Source: Sipunculus nudus
Lineage: Eukaryota; Annelida; Sipuncula; Golfingiida; Sipunculidae
Direction of reading: 5' to 3'
DNA length: 64,000 bases
NCBI GenBank assembly: GCA_026874595.1
Contig: CM049306.1
Coordinates: 5,346,019 to 5,410,018 of the forward strand
Part shown: in pieces, positions 36,346 through 47,640 of the stretch
Layout of the letters: each line of letters starts with the position of its first letter
Numbering within the stretch: the stretch's first letter is position 1
Position numbers and translations under genes: made by a program
Notes under the pieces: model-generated
Told to the model about the DNA's origin: nothing
The model's database searches: none
Seen by the model: the letters and a program-made list of their open reading frames with translations, nothing else

Positions 36346-36560
36346 TGGTTATCAGAAGGAGAGGACGGGGCATCCTCACATAGTGAGGACCAATCAGACC
36401 TTTACATTGATTTATTGATTGATTGCTGTAGGTAATACGTGCTGACGGTCTCAAAATAGTCGAACATATAAGTGATTAATATTTCAAATAGCGATACAAG
36501 TAGTTTTTGGGTCACTTTTTGATGAAAAATACCTAAGCCAATATAAATGCGGAAAAAGTA

Positions 36561-39140
36561 GTCCGAGTCCATGTCCGAGTACAAGTCCGAGTCCATGTCC
36601 GAGTACAAGTCCGAGTCCTTTTCCGAGTACAAGTCCGAGTACAAGTCCGAGTCCTTGTCCGAGAACAAGTCCGAGTCCATGTCCGAGTACAAGTCCGAGT
36701 CCTTTTCCGAGTACAAGTCCGAGTCCTTGTCCGAGTACAAGTCCAAATCCATGTCCGAGTACAAGTCCGAGTCCTTTTCCGAGTACAAGTCCGAGTCCTT
36801 TTCCGAGTACAAGTCCGAGTACAAGTCCGAGTCCTTGTCCGAGTACAAGTCCGAGTACAAGTCCAAGTACAATGTCCGAGTACAAGTCAGAATCCATGTC
36901 CGAGTACAAGTTGGAGTCCTTGTCCTTGTCCGAGTACAAGTCCTTTTCCGATTCCTTTTTCGAGTACAAGTCCGAGTCCATGTCCGAGTCCTTTTCCGAG
37001 TCCATGTCCGAGTCCTTTTCCGAGTACAAGTCCGAGTACAAGTCCGAGTCCTTGTCCGAGTACAAGTCCGAGTCCTTGTCCGAGTCCTTGTCCGAGTCCT
37101 TTTCCGAGTACAAGTCCGAGTACAAGTCCGAGTACAAGTCCGAGTACAAGTCCGAGTACAATGTCCGAGTCCTTTTCCGAGTATAAGTCCGAGTACAAGG
37201 CCGAGTCCTTGTCCGAGTACAAGTCCAAGTACAATGTCCGAGTACAATGTCCGAGTACAAGTCAGAATCCATGTCCGAGTATAAGTTGGAGTCCATGTCC
37301 GAGTACAAGTCCGAGTCCATGTCCGAGTACAAGTCCGAGTCCTTTTCCGAGTACAAGTCCGAGTACAAGTCCGAGTCCTTGTCCGAGTACAAGTCCGAGT
37401 CCATGTCCGAGTACAAGTCCGAGTCCTTTTCCGAGTACAAGTCCGAGTACAAGTCCGAGTACAAGTCCGAGTCCTTTTCCGAGTACAAGTCCGAGTCCTT
37501 GTCCGAGTACAAGTCCGATTACAAGTCCGAGTACAATGTCCGTGTACAAGTCAGAATCCATGTCCGAGTACAAGTTGGAGTTCATGTCCGAGTACAAGTC
37601 CAAGTCCTTTTCCGAGTCCTTTTTCGAGTACAAGTCCGAGTCCATGTCCGAGTACAAGTCCGAGTCCATGTCCGAGTCCTTTTCCGAGTACAAGTCCGAG
37701 TCCTTGTCCGAGTCCTTGTCCGAGTACAAGTCCGAGTCCTTGTCCGAGTACAAGTCCGAGTCCTTTTCCGAGTACAAGTCCGAGTACGATGTCCGAGTCC
37801 TTTTCCGAGTACAAGTCCGAGTACAAGGCCGAGTCCTTGTCCGAGTACAAGTCAAAGTACAATGTCCGAGTACAATGTCCGAGTACAAGTCAGAATCCAT
37901 GTCCGAGTACAAGTTGGAGTCCATGTCCGAGTACAAGTCCGAGTCCATGTCCGAGTACAAGTCCGAGTTCTTTTCCGATTACAAGTCCGAGTACAAGTTC
38001 GAGTCCTTGTCCGAGTACAAGTCCGAGTCCATGTCCGAGTACAATGTCCGAGTACAAGTCAGAATCCATGTCCGAGTATAAGTTGGAGTCAGTGTCCGAG
38101 TCCATGTCCGAGTCCATGTCCGAGTACAAGTCCGAGTACAATGTCCGAGTACAATATCCGAGTACAAGTCAGAATCCATGTCCGAGTACAAGTTCGAGTC
38201 AATGTCCGAGTACAATGTCCGAGTCCATAGCCGAGTCCATGTCCGAGTACAAGTCCGAGTACAAGTCCGAGTACAAGTCCCAGACCATGTCCGAGTTTAA
38301 GTACGAGTATAAGTCAGAATCCATGTCCGAGTACAAGTCGGAGTCAATGTCCGAGTACAAGTCCGAGTACAATGTCCAAGTACAATGTCCGAGTTTAAGT
38401 CCGAGTCCATGTCCGAGTACAAGTCCGAGTACAAGTCCGAGTACAAGTCCGAGTACAAGTACCAGACCATGTCCGAGTTTAAGTACGAGTATAAGTCAGA
38501 ATCCATGTCCGAGTACAAGTCGGAGTCAATGTCCGAGTAGAGTGTCCGAGTCCATGTCCAAGTCCAAGTCCGAGTACAAGTCCGAGTACAAGTCCGAGTA
38601 CAAGTCCGAGTACAAGTCCGAGTACAATGTCCAAGTACAATGTCCGAGTTTAAGTCCGAGTCCATGTCCGAGTACAAGTCCGAGTACAAGTCCGAGACCA
38701 TGTCCGAGTCCTTGTCCGAGTCCATGTCCGAGTCCAAGTCCGAGTACAAGTCCGAGTACAATGTCCGAATACAATGTCCGAGTCCATGTCCGAGTACAAG
38801 TCGGAGTCAATGTCCGAGTCCATGTCCGAGTACAAGTCCGAGTACAATGTCCGAGTACAATGTCCGAGTCCATGTCCGAGTACAATGTCCGAGTCCATGT
38901 CCGAATCCATGTCCGAGTACAAGTCCGAGTACAAGTCCGAGACCATGTCCGAGTCCATGTCCGAGTCCAAGTCCGAGTACAATGTCTGAGTACAATGTCC
39001 GAGTCCATGTCCGAGTCCATGTCCGATTACAAGTCCGAGTACAAGTCCGAGACCATGTCCGAGTTTAAGTACGAGTACATGTCCGAGTACAAGTCGGAGT
39101 CAATGTCCGAGTACAGTGTCCGAGTCCATGTCCGAGTCAA
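36561..39140. repeat. 12-mer array of 2.6 kb with mixed unit types
   Basis: Units are GAGTACAAGTCC, GAGTCCATGTCC, GAGTCCTTGTCC and GAGTCCTTTTCC, joined in irregular order, with marker variants such as AAGTCAGAATCC and AAGTTGGAGTCC recurring at uneven spacing. Units GAGTACAATGTCC are 13 bp and change the frame each time. Long frames exist on both strands (up to 462 codons plus, 342 codons minus, the latter Asp/Ser/Tyr-rich), but each is stitched across different frames, so a protein is unlikely. The core CAAGTCCGAGTC is the reverse complement of the core of the 16357-16976 array. Confidence 0.95.
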
Positions 39141-40344
39141 AGACCCTCGAGTCCTACATCACTGGTCACTCCAATGAAGAATTGATTTGAAGTGAAGTTT
39201 TATTAATTATTTAATTTGAAAGAAATTAGTGTATATTTGTTCATGCAAACAAAAATTATAATAGCAAAAATTTACGAATATGACGAGAACGTTAAACATT
39301 GTCTAAAATAATTGTAAATTCCCGTGGGAACTTTGAATATTAGAGTATTTATGATATCAATCATCGCTGTATCACTTTCCATTAACTCCCGGGCTAGCGG
39401 TACAACTCGCGTTACTGGTTGTTCAGCGGCCTGGAGCTGGGAGATTTGAGTATTACCCCGGAGCCTACTAGTGCATTATTGATCTAAAAAGCTAGATCAG
39501 CACGCTAGGTACGTGTCCCAAAACCAAATGGCATCGTTAGTTCAGGTGGTATTAATGGACGGCAGCAGGGATTTTTACGAGGAGGTTTAAGCAGAGACGT
39601 CTCAAGTGGAGAGCGTAGATTCCTCGATGAAATTTAACAGTTTTCTGCCAATCTCTGGATGTTTTTACGTCGGAAGCTCAGGGCACCGGTTTTGTGGACT
39701 AAGCTGTCTGTCGGATTGTATGAACATGTGGTGTGAAATTGGTAAATCTATATTTTGTCTTTTCAACTGTTTGCAATTATATTTCATAATAACGGCATCT
39801 ATAACATGATATGTTCAATTTTAACCTTGGGTATGTGTGTTTTACATACGGTGGCTGTCTTTTTTTTTTTTAGTGAGGGTTTAAATTTCGCGATATTCGC
39901 AAACAATATTCGATGAACCATAGGGGATGATTCGTCTGCGCAAACGGAGTAGTAATAAAACCTCTGAAAACATGATGCGTTAATCAACAACCTGATCTGT
40001 GAATGTAGGCTTTGGTATCCGAATCGGCCAATGGAAACAGCATTATTGTAAAACATACGGTAATAACCGGGCAAATAGTCACTGTGACAGACATAAATTG
40101 AGGGATTTATTCTTATTTTATTATCTATATAATTAATACGGAGTTGGGTTTTTTTCTAGGCCACGGTTTACCTGCTTCCGTTCTGATTTGACTATCAAAA
40201 TTCGGCAGACGTATCGGTGGTGTGCTCTTCTAGGCCAAGTTTGCTTTATTTTGCGGGATTATGCCCTATTAAGCTGAATAATTAATAATTTTAATATTTC
40301 CCCATTAGGTGCCCCTACTTCTTTTGTGTTGCAAGGTCCTCCAC
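39141..40344. other. Unassigned DNA after the 12-mer array
   Basis: CCTACATCACTG at 39153-39164, next to the array, also follows the 27-bp array at 16978-16989. The second copy of the 23-nt exact repeat is at 39909-39931. A 67-codon plus frame at 39606-39809 is Cys-rich (GHRFCGLSCLSDCMNMWCEI) and reads into GGTAAAT, a weak donor-like site, but is not recognised as an exon. Confidence 0.35.
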
Positions 40345-41213
40345 GACTGTGACACTTTTTCAGGAGGCGCCTCGGGGATTTTCTCTGGCCTGTTAAGACC
40401 ATGGCCAGAGCGCATGTCCTGCCCAAAAGGCATTTCCGTGCAATACGCGGTCACACGGGTCCACTATAATCCCCATTGATCTCCCCTATCCATTGTAACG
40501 CCTCTAAAGGTATTCTCTCTCAAAAAGGAAGTAAAGCTTTTTAATCCAAAGATCACATGATTCCACTTTCAACGCGAGGGCTTTTCAGTTTGGTCAACTC
40601 TGGGCACTGAGTTCAGCGATGTGACCACCGTTTGACAAATTTTTTTATGGGTTACAGGTATGTTGTTTTTGATACATTCAAAAATATCTTTCCATGATAA
40701 CCATGGTAACAAAAGTTCGGCCAAGTCATGTGTTTTAATAATTTTTTTTTCAAAAAGAAACCCCACAACTTTATTATCATTCGAGTTAGGTGGGGTTGGG
40801 AAGGGGGGGGGGGGGGGTTCACATATATTTGTTAAGATCCGTTGTCTGTAGGGACGGTGAAACATGAAAAAAAAATACCACCAGTACATCTTTATATTGA
40901 TAACAAACTAGAATCTGTAGTCAGGGCGTACAGACCTCCACCAGAATCTCCTTTAATATCAGTCATGTGTTCACGTGTATGCGTTTCATGTGTGAACACT
41001 GTCATGCTTCAGAAACACGAGTTCGCCTTGCGAGTGGCAGACAAATAAATACGAATGGGTGGCTTCCACACGGGGACAAAGGAATGGTCCTTTGTCATAA
41101 TGGTTCATAAGAAAATTTATATTGTGGTTATTCTTATTACCCCCAAAATGAAATGGACCATTGATATATGTCTTTTCCCTAACCTTCTACAAATGTTCAG
41201 CAAAATATTTTTC
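40345..41213 (+). repeat. Tandem duplication, copy A
   Basis: Landmarks in order: CACTTTTTCAGGAGGC, AAAAAGGAAGTAAAG, TATCTTTCCATGATAACCAT, a poly-G run near 40803, CAGAAACACGAGTTCGCC, GGGGACAAAGGAATGG and TTCAGCAAAAT. The same order follows in copy B. No coding frame is shared by the two copies. Confidence 0.75.
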
Positions 41214-41830
41214 GCCTGTCACGCTTTTTCAGGAGGCAACCTGTAATCCCCTCTGAACCCCATTTTAATTGTTCCATTATATCGCCTATTAAGGAATATT
41301 TACTCTGTCAAAAGGAAGTAAAGATTTTATATTCAAGCGCGAACACATATTCACATGTTTTGATTTTTATACATTCAGAAGTATCTTTCCATGATAACCA
41401 TGGTTTTAATAGTTCGGCCGATTTAAGGTTTGTGTGAAATTTTTTTTTTCAAAAGGAAGCCCTTGGGGGGGGGGGGTGGGGGGGGTGGGGGAGGGGAGGG
41501 ATTGCACACACTTCTTAGGGTCCTTAGTCTCTTGGTAACTTAGAATCTACTAATCCGTCGTTCGTTCATACGTGCACGTTTCATCTAACACATTGTCATG
41601 GTTCAGAAACACGGGTTCACCAGGCGAGTGGCAGAACAACTGCATACGTATGGGCAGCTTCTACTCGGGGACAAAGGCATAGCCCCTATAATTATTACTT
41701 TCTGGAATTGTGAACATGGCACTTAAAAAAAAAATATATTATGGTGATTTTGATTACCTCTAAAAATGTAATGGATTACGGATGCAGTTTTACTCTACCC
41801 CTTTACAAATTTTCAGCAAAATCTGTATAT
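41214..41830 (+). repeat. Tandem duplication, copy B
   Basis: CACGCTTTTTCAGGAGGC, AAAAGGAAGTAAAG, TATCTTTCCATGATAACCAT, poly-G with TGGG interruptions near 41466-41500, CAGAAACACGGGTTCACC, CGGGGACAAAGGCAT and TTCAGCAAAAT. It is about 250 bp shorter than copy A and moderately diverged. A third, weaker relative of the right half is at 47455-47640. Confidence 0.75.
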
Positions 41831-42330
41831 TACATTTTGCGTTAATTTGCTGAAAGAAAATGCAACGAACCAAGGCTGAAGTGGTTTCTATGCTAAATGC
41901 TTTCATCGAAATATGTCAACCTGCTTTCTTTTTATCTGGGAGAGTTGTCGGTTTTGCATTAGACCTATTTATTCCATGACAACAAACAATACTTTAACCG
42001 AAAAATATTAATACTGTTGGAATAAAATTTTCTGGGCCTATTTTTACACATTGGCAGCCATACGTTTCGCGTACAAGAGACATCAACGACATATGCATGT
42101 GTATACAAAAAACGCATGTGTCTGTTAACATGCCTAAGACTATATATACCCTCAACTGACGGCACTTAATAAACATCGTGTTTCACGGTGTCGTCTGAGC
42201 TTCAATTAATACAAAGCATCTTTCATATATTTTCACGGTATAGAATGCTTCTTTAAAGAATCATTATATCTACGATATTTCCCAAGCAATGAAGCTGTCG
42301 GACCATGTTGTTAATCGGAAAAAAAAATCT
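41831..42330. other. Unassigned DNA
   Basis: Only short minus frames of about 60 codons; nothing recognised. Confidence 0.45.
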
Positions 42331-42589
42331 ACTCGCTTAAAAATTCGTACACCCTGTATATGCCTTACGTCTCTTTCCAAAAATTATTTTTTGTGTGATT
42401 TCTAGAATAGAATAATTTTTCTTTCTCTCTTGATATTTTGGAGGAGGGTGTTCCTGGAGAATTCTAGCAGAAGTAATATTTATATCATATAAGTGAAACA
42501 CATGACAAAAGTTCCTGCAAAAAGCTTAGGATTAAAATATGCGTCGTTTAGTTCCTATCAGCTCATTACAAAATATGTATCAGACAGAG

Positions 42590-42616
42590 CCGTGGATTTT
42601 CCACGGGTGCAGCTAG
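42590..42616 (+). mobile_element. Helitron-type 3' terminus
   Basis: CCGTGGA at 42590-42596 pairs with TCCACGG at 42600-42606 around a TTT loop. Six nucleotides later comes CTAG at 42613-42616, followed by T. A GC-rich hairpin just before a CTRR end, with T as the next host base, is the known Helitron 3' signature. No Rep/helicase frame is upstream, so the element would be non-autonomous. Its 5' TC end was not located; it may lie within about 300 bp, near 42330-42400. Confidence 0.6.
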
Positions 42617-43020
42617 TAAATAAGAATACTGCTGTACTTAAATTTTAAAGGTTTTGGTACAATCGCAAAAATAAAACCCTCGCGTAACGTTCAAAACGAA
42701 GACATCGCGAAATTCAGCCTTGCGAATATTACGCGCAACCACGATATGTGCATGCATGGCCTGTCTATTGAGTGATCATACAGTGATAGATCAGAGGGTG
42801 GGGATAGGGGTTGCAACCTCCTTGCAAATATTTTAACATTAAAAAACATTTGTCCTCAGTTTCCGGCGCCTATAATCCAGCGTACTGGAGGTAGGGCCTA
42901 CCGAGCTCACAGTGGTACAGCACATCATTTGTCATTGTCAGACTTGTAGCAAGGGCTCTGGCATGGGGCATACATATCAAATTCTATAAGATTAGTCCAA
43001 AACAACCTCTTCTTTGAAGA
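42617..43020. other. Unassigned DNA
   Basis: No gene or repeat is recognised. Confidence 0.45.
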
Positions 43021-43490
43021 ATGCAACCTTTATTATGCCTCGCAGGTTGGCGTTTCCATGCATGCCTAATTATGTCTCAGTGATCGGCCTTTCCATGCAG
43101 GCTTTATCATATCTCATGGATGAGTGTTTCCATGCAGGCTTTATCATGCCTCATGGATGGGCGTTTCAATGTAGTCTTTATCATGCCATACGGATGGACG
43201 TTTCCATGCAGGCTTTATCATGCCTCACGGATGGGCTTTTCAATGTAGGCGTTATAATGCCTCATGGATGGGCGTTTCCACGTAGGCTTTATCATGCCTA
43301 ACAGATGGGCGTTTCCATGTAGGCTTTATCAGGCCTCACGGATGGGCGTTTCCATGCAGGCTTTGTCATGCCTCACGGATGGGCTTTTGCATGCAGGCTT
43401 TGTCATGCCTCACGGATGGGCTTTTCTATGTAAGCTGTATTATGTCCCACTGATGGGTGTTTGCATGTAGGCTTTATCATGCTTCACGCC
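43021..43490. repeat. 37-bp minisatellite, about 12 units
   Basis: The unit is GATGGGCGTTTCCATGCAGG followed by CTTTATCATGCCTCACG, with many single-base differences between units. Frames of 95 and 68 codons cross it, but 37 is not a multiple of three and the frame rotates at each unit, so no protein is inferred. Confidence 0.92.
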
Positions 43491-44180
43491 CATCAGGACT
43501 GATGATTCCTGAAAGGAAGCGATCCCTTTTTGGAGCTGACTATCCCTACAGTAAAGGAGTCTGCACTGAAATGCCATTCAGTGAGAAATGATGAAGTCTC
43601 TATGGAAAAGTAAATGAGTGAGACCTAGTCAAGGAAATAATCATTCTGTGACGCCTGATGACGTCTACATATAAACACCTTTCAGTTTCAAATAAAACTT
43701 AACTGTGTCTATTTTGTTGAGATTGACCCATAGCAGAGATATTAATTTGGACTAGCAAAACTCAGTAAATCAATAGTTACTTTAGATAGTTAGGGAATGC
43801 AAAGCCTAAGATGTTAGAATTATGTCCACGGTTTTAATTTGGGCACGACTTAACATAACGTTATAAAACTTTAATTCATGGCACTAGATGAGGTTAACCA
43901 CAACCTTGATATCGAGGTATCCGATGGGCCTGCTTTCACACAGAGAATGGTAAAATATGACTGTATAACACGTTACATAACATTTACGTGTAGCTGATTA
44001 TGAAACCTTTTCAGTGGAATGATATTACGTTCAGGTGGATTGGCTGATATAGCGACTCTTCGACGATTAACTGTGGCGGTTAAAATGCCCGCTCATCGAT
44101 TTAGCATATCATTACACTTTCTTAAGGAAGACTTGTAATCGCATTTAAAATAATAAATACTATAACATGTTATATATAAC
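43491..44180. other. Unassigned AT-rich DNA
   Basis: No feature is recognised. Confidence 0.45.
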
Positions 44181-44280
44181 AAGAATGAGCAGGTCCGAAA
44201 AGCCAGGAAGGCAAAGTGACTGCCATCGTCCGTGACGTCAGAATATAAAGTTCCACCTCTACCCTTTTACCTTTTAAATA
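44181..44280. repeat. Dispersed repeat fragment, pair of 8358-8459
   Basis: AAGAATGAGCAGG, AGCCAGGAAGGCAAAG and TATAAAG-TTCCACC-CTTTTAAAT repeat the order of 8358-8459. This copy contains a palindromic TGACGTCA at about 44232. Confidence 0.6.
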
Positions 44281-44974
44281 TCCTGGATTTAATTTTTATT
44301 GTAATGGCTGGAACTTAGCTCTATAGACTGTGATACATAGTTTTGGAATTGTCATTGTGAAACGTCCTGTTCGCTACCTGTTGTCGAGATTGATTAGATA
44401 ACAGTGCGTCTTGCCGAGAGCTATCTATTGTATACTGCAACAGATTGTTAGGGGCGGAAAATGTAGTTTGACGTAACATCAAATTAGCTAGTTTTATTAT
44501 TCGCATAGCCAAGGCAACTACGACGTCACATCTTCGGGGTCAAGGTCGCTTAAATACGCCATTCGCACGAGAGTAATGTTCACGCCAGACGGTATCCCCC
44601 AGGGCACAGCGAATATGTCAGCTGGAGGACTCTGGAGGAATATTTCGATTGTTGCTTGCTCATTACAATACTTTTTCCCTTTGCTTAAGGCAAAAGTTAT
44701 GAACAGAAATGGAAAAAATAAAAAAATAATAAAAATAAATTAGAAAAAGAAAGAGAAGCCTATCATTAGTCATATCATATAATCATATACAGAATTCCAT
44801 TTATTTTTAACACATAATATATAATCTCTTCATTTTTCTAATGAATTATGGAAGTTTTGGGGATTATTTGAGGTCCTAAGTGCGGATACATCCTGTGACC
44901 CAGCAACGCGCTACTCTAGTCCCTGGTGTTCCCTTTTGTTAGACGCTTCCAAAACCGTATTTCAATTCATTTTT
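44281..44974. other. Unassigned DNA
   Basis: A plus frame from ATG at 44578 reads about 55 codons (starting MFTPDGIPQGTANMSAGG) in a GC-richer patch. It is not recognised and has no splice support. Confidence 0.35.
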
Positions 44975-45125
44975 TGGTCCATATTCCAAGGTTCATTCGT
45001 GCATAAGTGACTGTGCATTTGTGAATATTCCTTGCGGAAGTTCCCGAATCCGGATCATATGCTGGAATAACACGAACATCTATTTGATTCTTCATTTTCC
45101 CATTCCTGAAAATTTCATGAGATTT
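44975..45125 (-). repeat. Dispersed repeat, copy 3 (ATGGGCCAA family), inverted
   Basis: TGGTCCATATTCCAAGGTTC, ATTCGTGCATAAGTGACTGT and AATCCGGATCATATGCTGG are reverse complements of blocks at 36040-36345. The left end is closest; the right part has drifted. Confidence 0.6.
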
Positions 45126-45159
45126 TTTTCATGATTACATGAGTTAGTTGTGAACAAGA

Positions 45160-45325
45160 CACAAACACACCCATACACACCCACACACTCGCACTACACC
45201 ATAACACCCTCTCACACACACGTACACACACATCATCGCGCACACCCTCACACACACCATCTCATACACACACCATATCACTCATTCTCCCCCCCCCTCC
45301 CGCACACACACACACACATACACAA
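45160..45325. repeat. CA-rich simple repeat
   Basis: Impure (CA)n with CCACAC, TCGCAC and a C-run, about 165 bp. A 102-codon plus frame (His/Thr/Pro-rich) is a product of it. Confidence 0.93.
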
Positions 45326-46814
45326 GGATAGGATTGAACGCATAACCTCCACCCTGCAAAGAAATGAAGGTCTGTCAATGACAACAGTTTTTTTACATCA
45401 GGGTCTGGTGCCTTTTTATCGATGCAGGAAGTCAAGGCACCAAATTAACCCAGTGTGAGTTTATGAAAGAAAAACAGATCATGTTTGATAAATTTCACGA
45501 GGTATCTGTTGGATGAACAACAGGAAGTTAATGATACAACTCAATTTTTTATGATCTTGGTAAACTTTAAGTTTTAATTTTGCAAAAGTAAAGTTTAGGC
45601 CGTTTTTCAATGTAACTCAATTAGTTGTTTCCGTAGAGTAAAAATCAGTTTACTTCTGGGATCAGGTACCACCTGTAGTCAGCAAAGGGTACAACATAAG
45701 CCTTTCTAAGTACTGATCTGCGTTAATTCCTACTATATGGAGATATTATTCGCAAAAAAGAGAAACCATTTATTTCTAAATAAATTACTGTAGGATTGCT
45801 ATCTTTGGATCGTAAAACTCATTTAACATCATCCCGGCCACTCTCCAGGATTATGTTTTCTTATGGACCTTATTATTACATTTGTATCCATAGAAACAGG
45901 AAGCATCTGATGAGTGGTAATAAGAGGTCATTGATTACAATTACAATACGATCAAGATCAAAGTCGTGTTATTTGATAACATCTACAGGTCGGATGGTGC
46001 ATGGGAAATCACGCGGAAATCTGGATCGATCATCCTTATATAAAACGCTTTAAGAAGAAATAAGCTTTGAAGTGTTAATGTGCACAGACCGAACAATAGT
46101 TTAAATCTTTGGATAGATCAAGCCCAATAAGGTTTAAGTATTACAGCCAGAGGCTTACCAATTGGTGTGTCTTTTTTTCTGGCCGATCCCGAACAATGTT
46201 TGTGGTTTTGTCATTCTTCAGCAATCAACGTTGTCCAGTAGCCATAGGAAGGGACGGAGCACTATTTGTTTCTTAGAGCTCACATGTCGGTCGTCAACTG
46301 AAGAAGAATTTTACCCTTTAACCACGATTGATAAAACAATCCAAGAAAACGAAACACGAATGTATAAGCACAGTTACCTTTTAATCTTGTGGCGGGAGGT
46401 CAATAGGTTACCGTCACCATTTTTATGCACCTTTTCTATGTACTTACATTAATATAGGCCTTCTTTTCACAATATATCAGGTACCTAATATCACAAGTGA
46501 TATCCTGTGCCAGCTAACCCTGGTCGTTCCTGAACAAACAGGATGTGACTATTCAAACATAAGCCGACATTTTCTCTTTTCACTACAGCTCGATGCTCCT
46601 CTCCACTTTAAAGAAAAAATTAAGATTTTTTCGCCCTAGGGGACTTCTAAACCATCTTCCATCAAATACAGATTAAATAAAAACAACAACAACAATAATA
46701 AAAATAAAAATGATGCAAGCATAGACTGCAAGCATATATACGTTTCATGACGCTTGACAAAATAAGAAACGTGCATATTTTTTAAATAGTTTGATGTGTG
46801 GGTAGTCCGTCATT
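45326..46814. other. Unassigned DNA
   Basis: Frames of 85 and 96 codons at 45796-46053 and 46162-46452 show no domain. No array or RNA gene was seen. Confidence 0.45.
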
Positions 46815-47440
46815 ACCCCCTCCCTTAAAGCTTTCTTGTGTTTTACCCTCAGTCTGCCCCCCCCCCTTCAAGCTTTCGTGTGTTTTACCCTCTTCCTCTC
46901 CCCCCTTCAAGCTTCCTTGTGTTTTACTCTCATTCCATCCCCCCTCAAGCTTTCTTGTGTTTTACCCTCAGTCCGTCCCCCCTTCAAGCTTTCTTGTGTT
47001 TTACCCTCAGTCCAACCTCCTTCTAGCTTTCTTGTGTTTTACCCTCAGTCCACCCCCCTTCAAGCTTTCTTGTGTTTTACTCTCAGTCTCCCTCTTCAAG
47101 CTTTCTTGTATTTTACCCTCTGCCCCCTTCAGGTTTTCTTATGTTTTACCCTCAGTCAACCCCCCCCCCCCCGCCCATCAAGCTTTCTTGTGTTTTACCC
47201 TCGGTCCACCCCCCCCTTCAAGCTTTCTTGTGTTCTACCCTCAGTCCACCCACCACCCTTCAAGCTTTCTTGTGTTTTACCCTCTGCCCCCTTCAAGTTT
47301 CTTGTGTTTACCCTCATTCCACCCTCCCCTTCAAGCTTTCTTGTGTTTTACCCTCTGCCCCCCTTCAAGTTTTCTTGTGTTTTATCCTCTGCCCCCCCCC
47401 CTTCAAGCTTTCTTGTGTTTTACCCTCTGCCATACCCCCC
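46815..47440. repeat. C-rich minisatellite, unit 33-40 bp, about 16 units
   Basis: Each unit is a variable C-run, then TTCAAGCTTTCTTGTGTTTT and ACCCTC with AGTCCA or TGCC. Unit length changes mainly through the C-run. Three plus frames of 123-249 codons (Pro/Phe/Ser/Leu) stay open only because the unit lacks stops in all frames. Confidence 0.93.
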
Positions 47441-47454
47441 TAATAACGGACCCT

Positions 47455-47640
47455 AACAGCTATGAATGGAACGGTCTCCAGGTGTACAAAAGAATCGTCC
47501 TTTGTCACAATGGAATATTACTTCTAATTAAAAACATATTACGGTAATCTAGATTGCCTCCAACATTTAATAGATTTTTCCTTGTGTGTTACTTCATCCC
47601 TCCAAAAAATTTGATCCGATCCATTCATATTTTTTTTTTG
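47455..47640 (+). repeat. Diverged third copy of the 40.3-41.8 kb duplication
   Basis: TCGTCCTTTGTCACAATGG resembles TGGTCCTTTGTCATAATGG at 41084 of copy A, and the following stretch keeps CATATTACGG-AAT and GATTGCCTC-AA. The C-rich array just upstream takes the place of the poly-G region in copies A and B. Confidence 0.45.

Noticed and set aside
36402-39177. Very long open frames (up to 462 codons) over the 12-mer array
   Set aside because: They exist in several frames on both strands, and 13-bp units shift the frame repeatedly, so they reflect a stop-free repeat and not a protein.
35648-39931. LTR retrotransposon bounded by the exact 23-nt repeats
   Set aside because: The repeats are only 23 nt, their flanks do not match, and no gag/pol-like frame lies between them.
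46798-47547. 249-codon Pro/Phe/Leu-rich plus frame
   Set aside because: All three plus frames are open over the C-rich minisatellite and unit lengths vary with the C-run; no coding constraint is visible.
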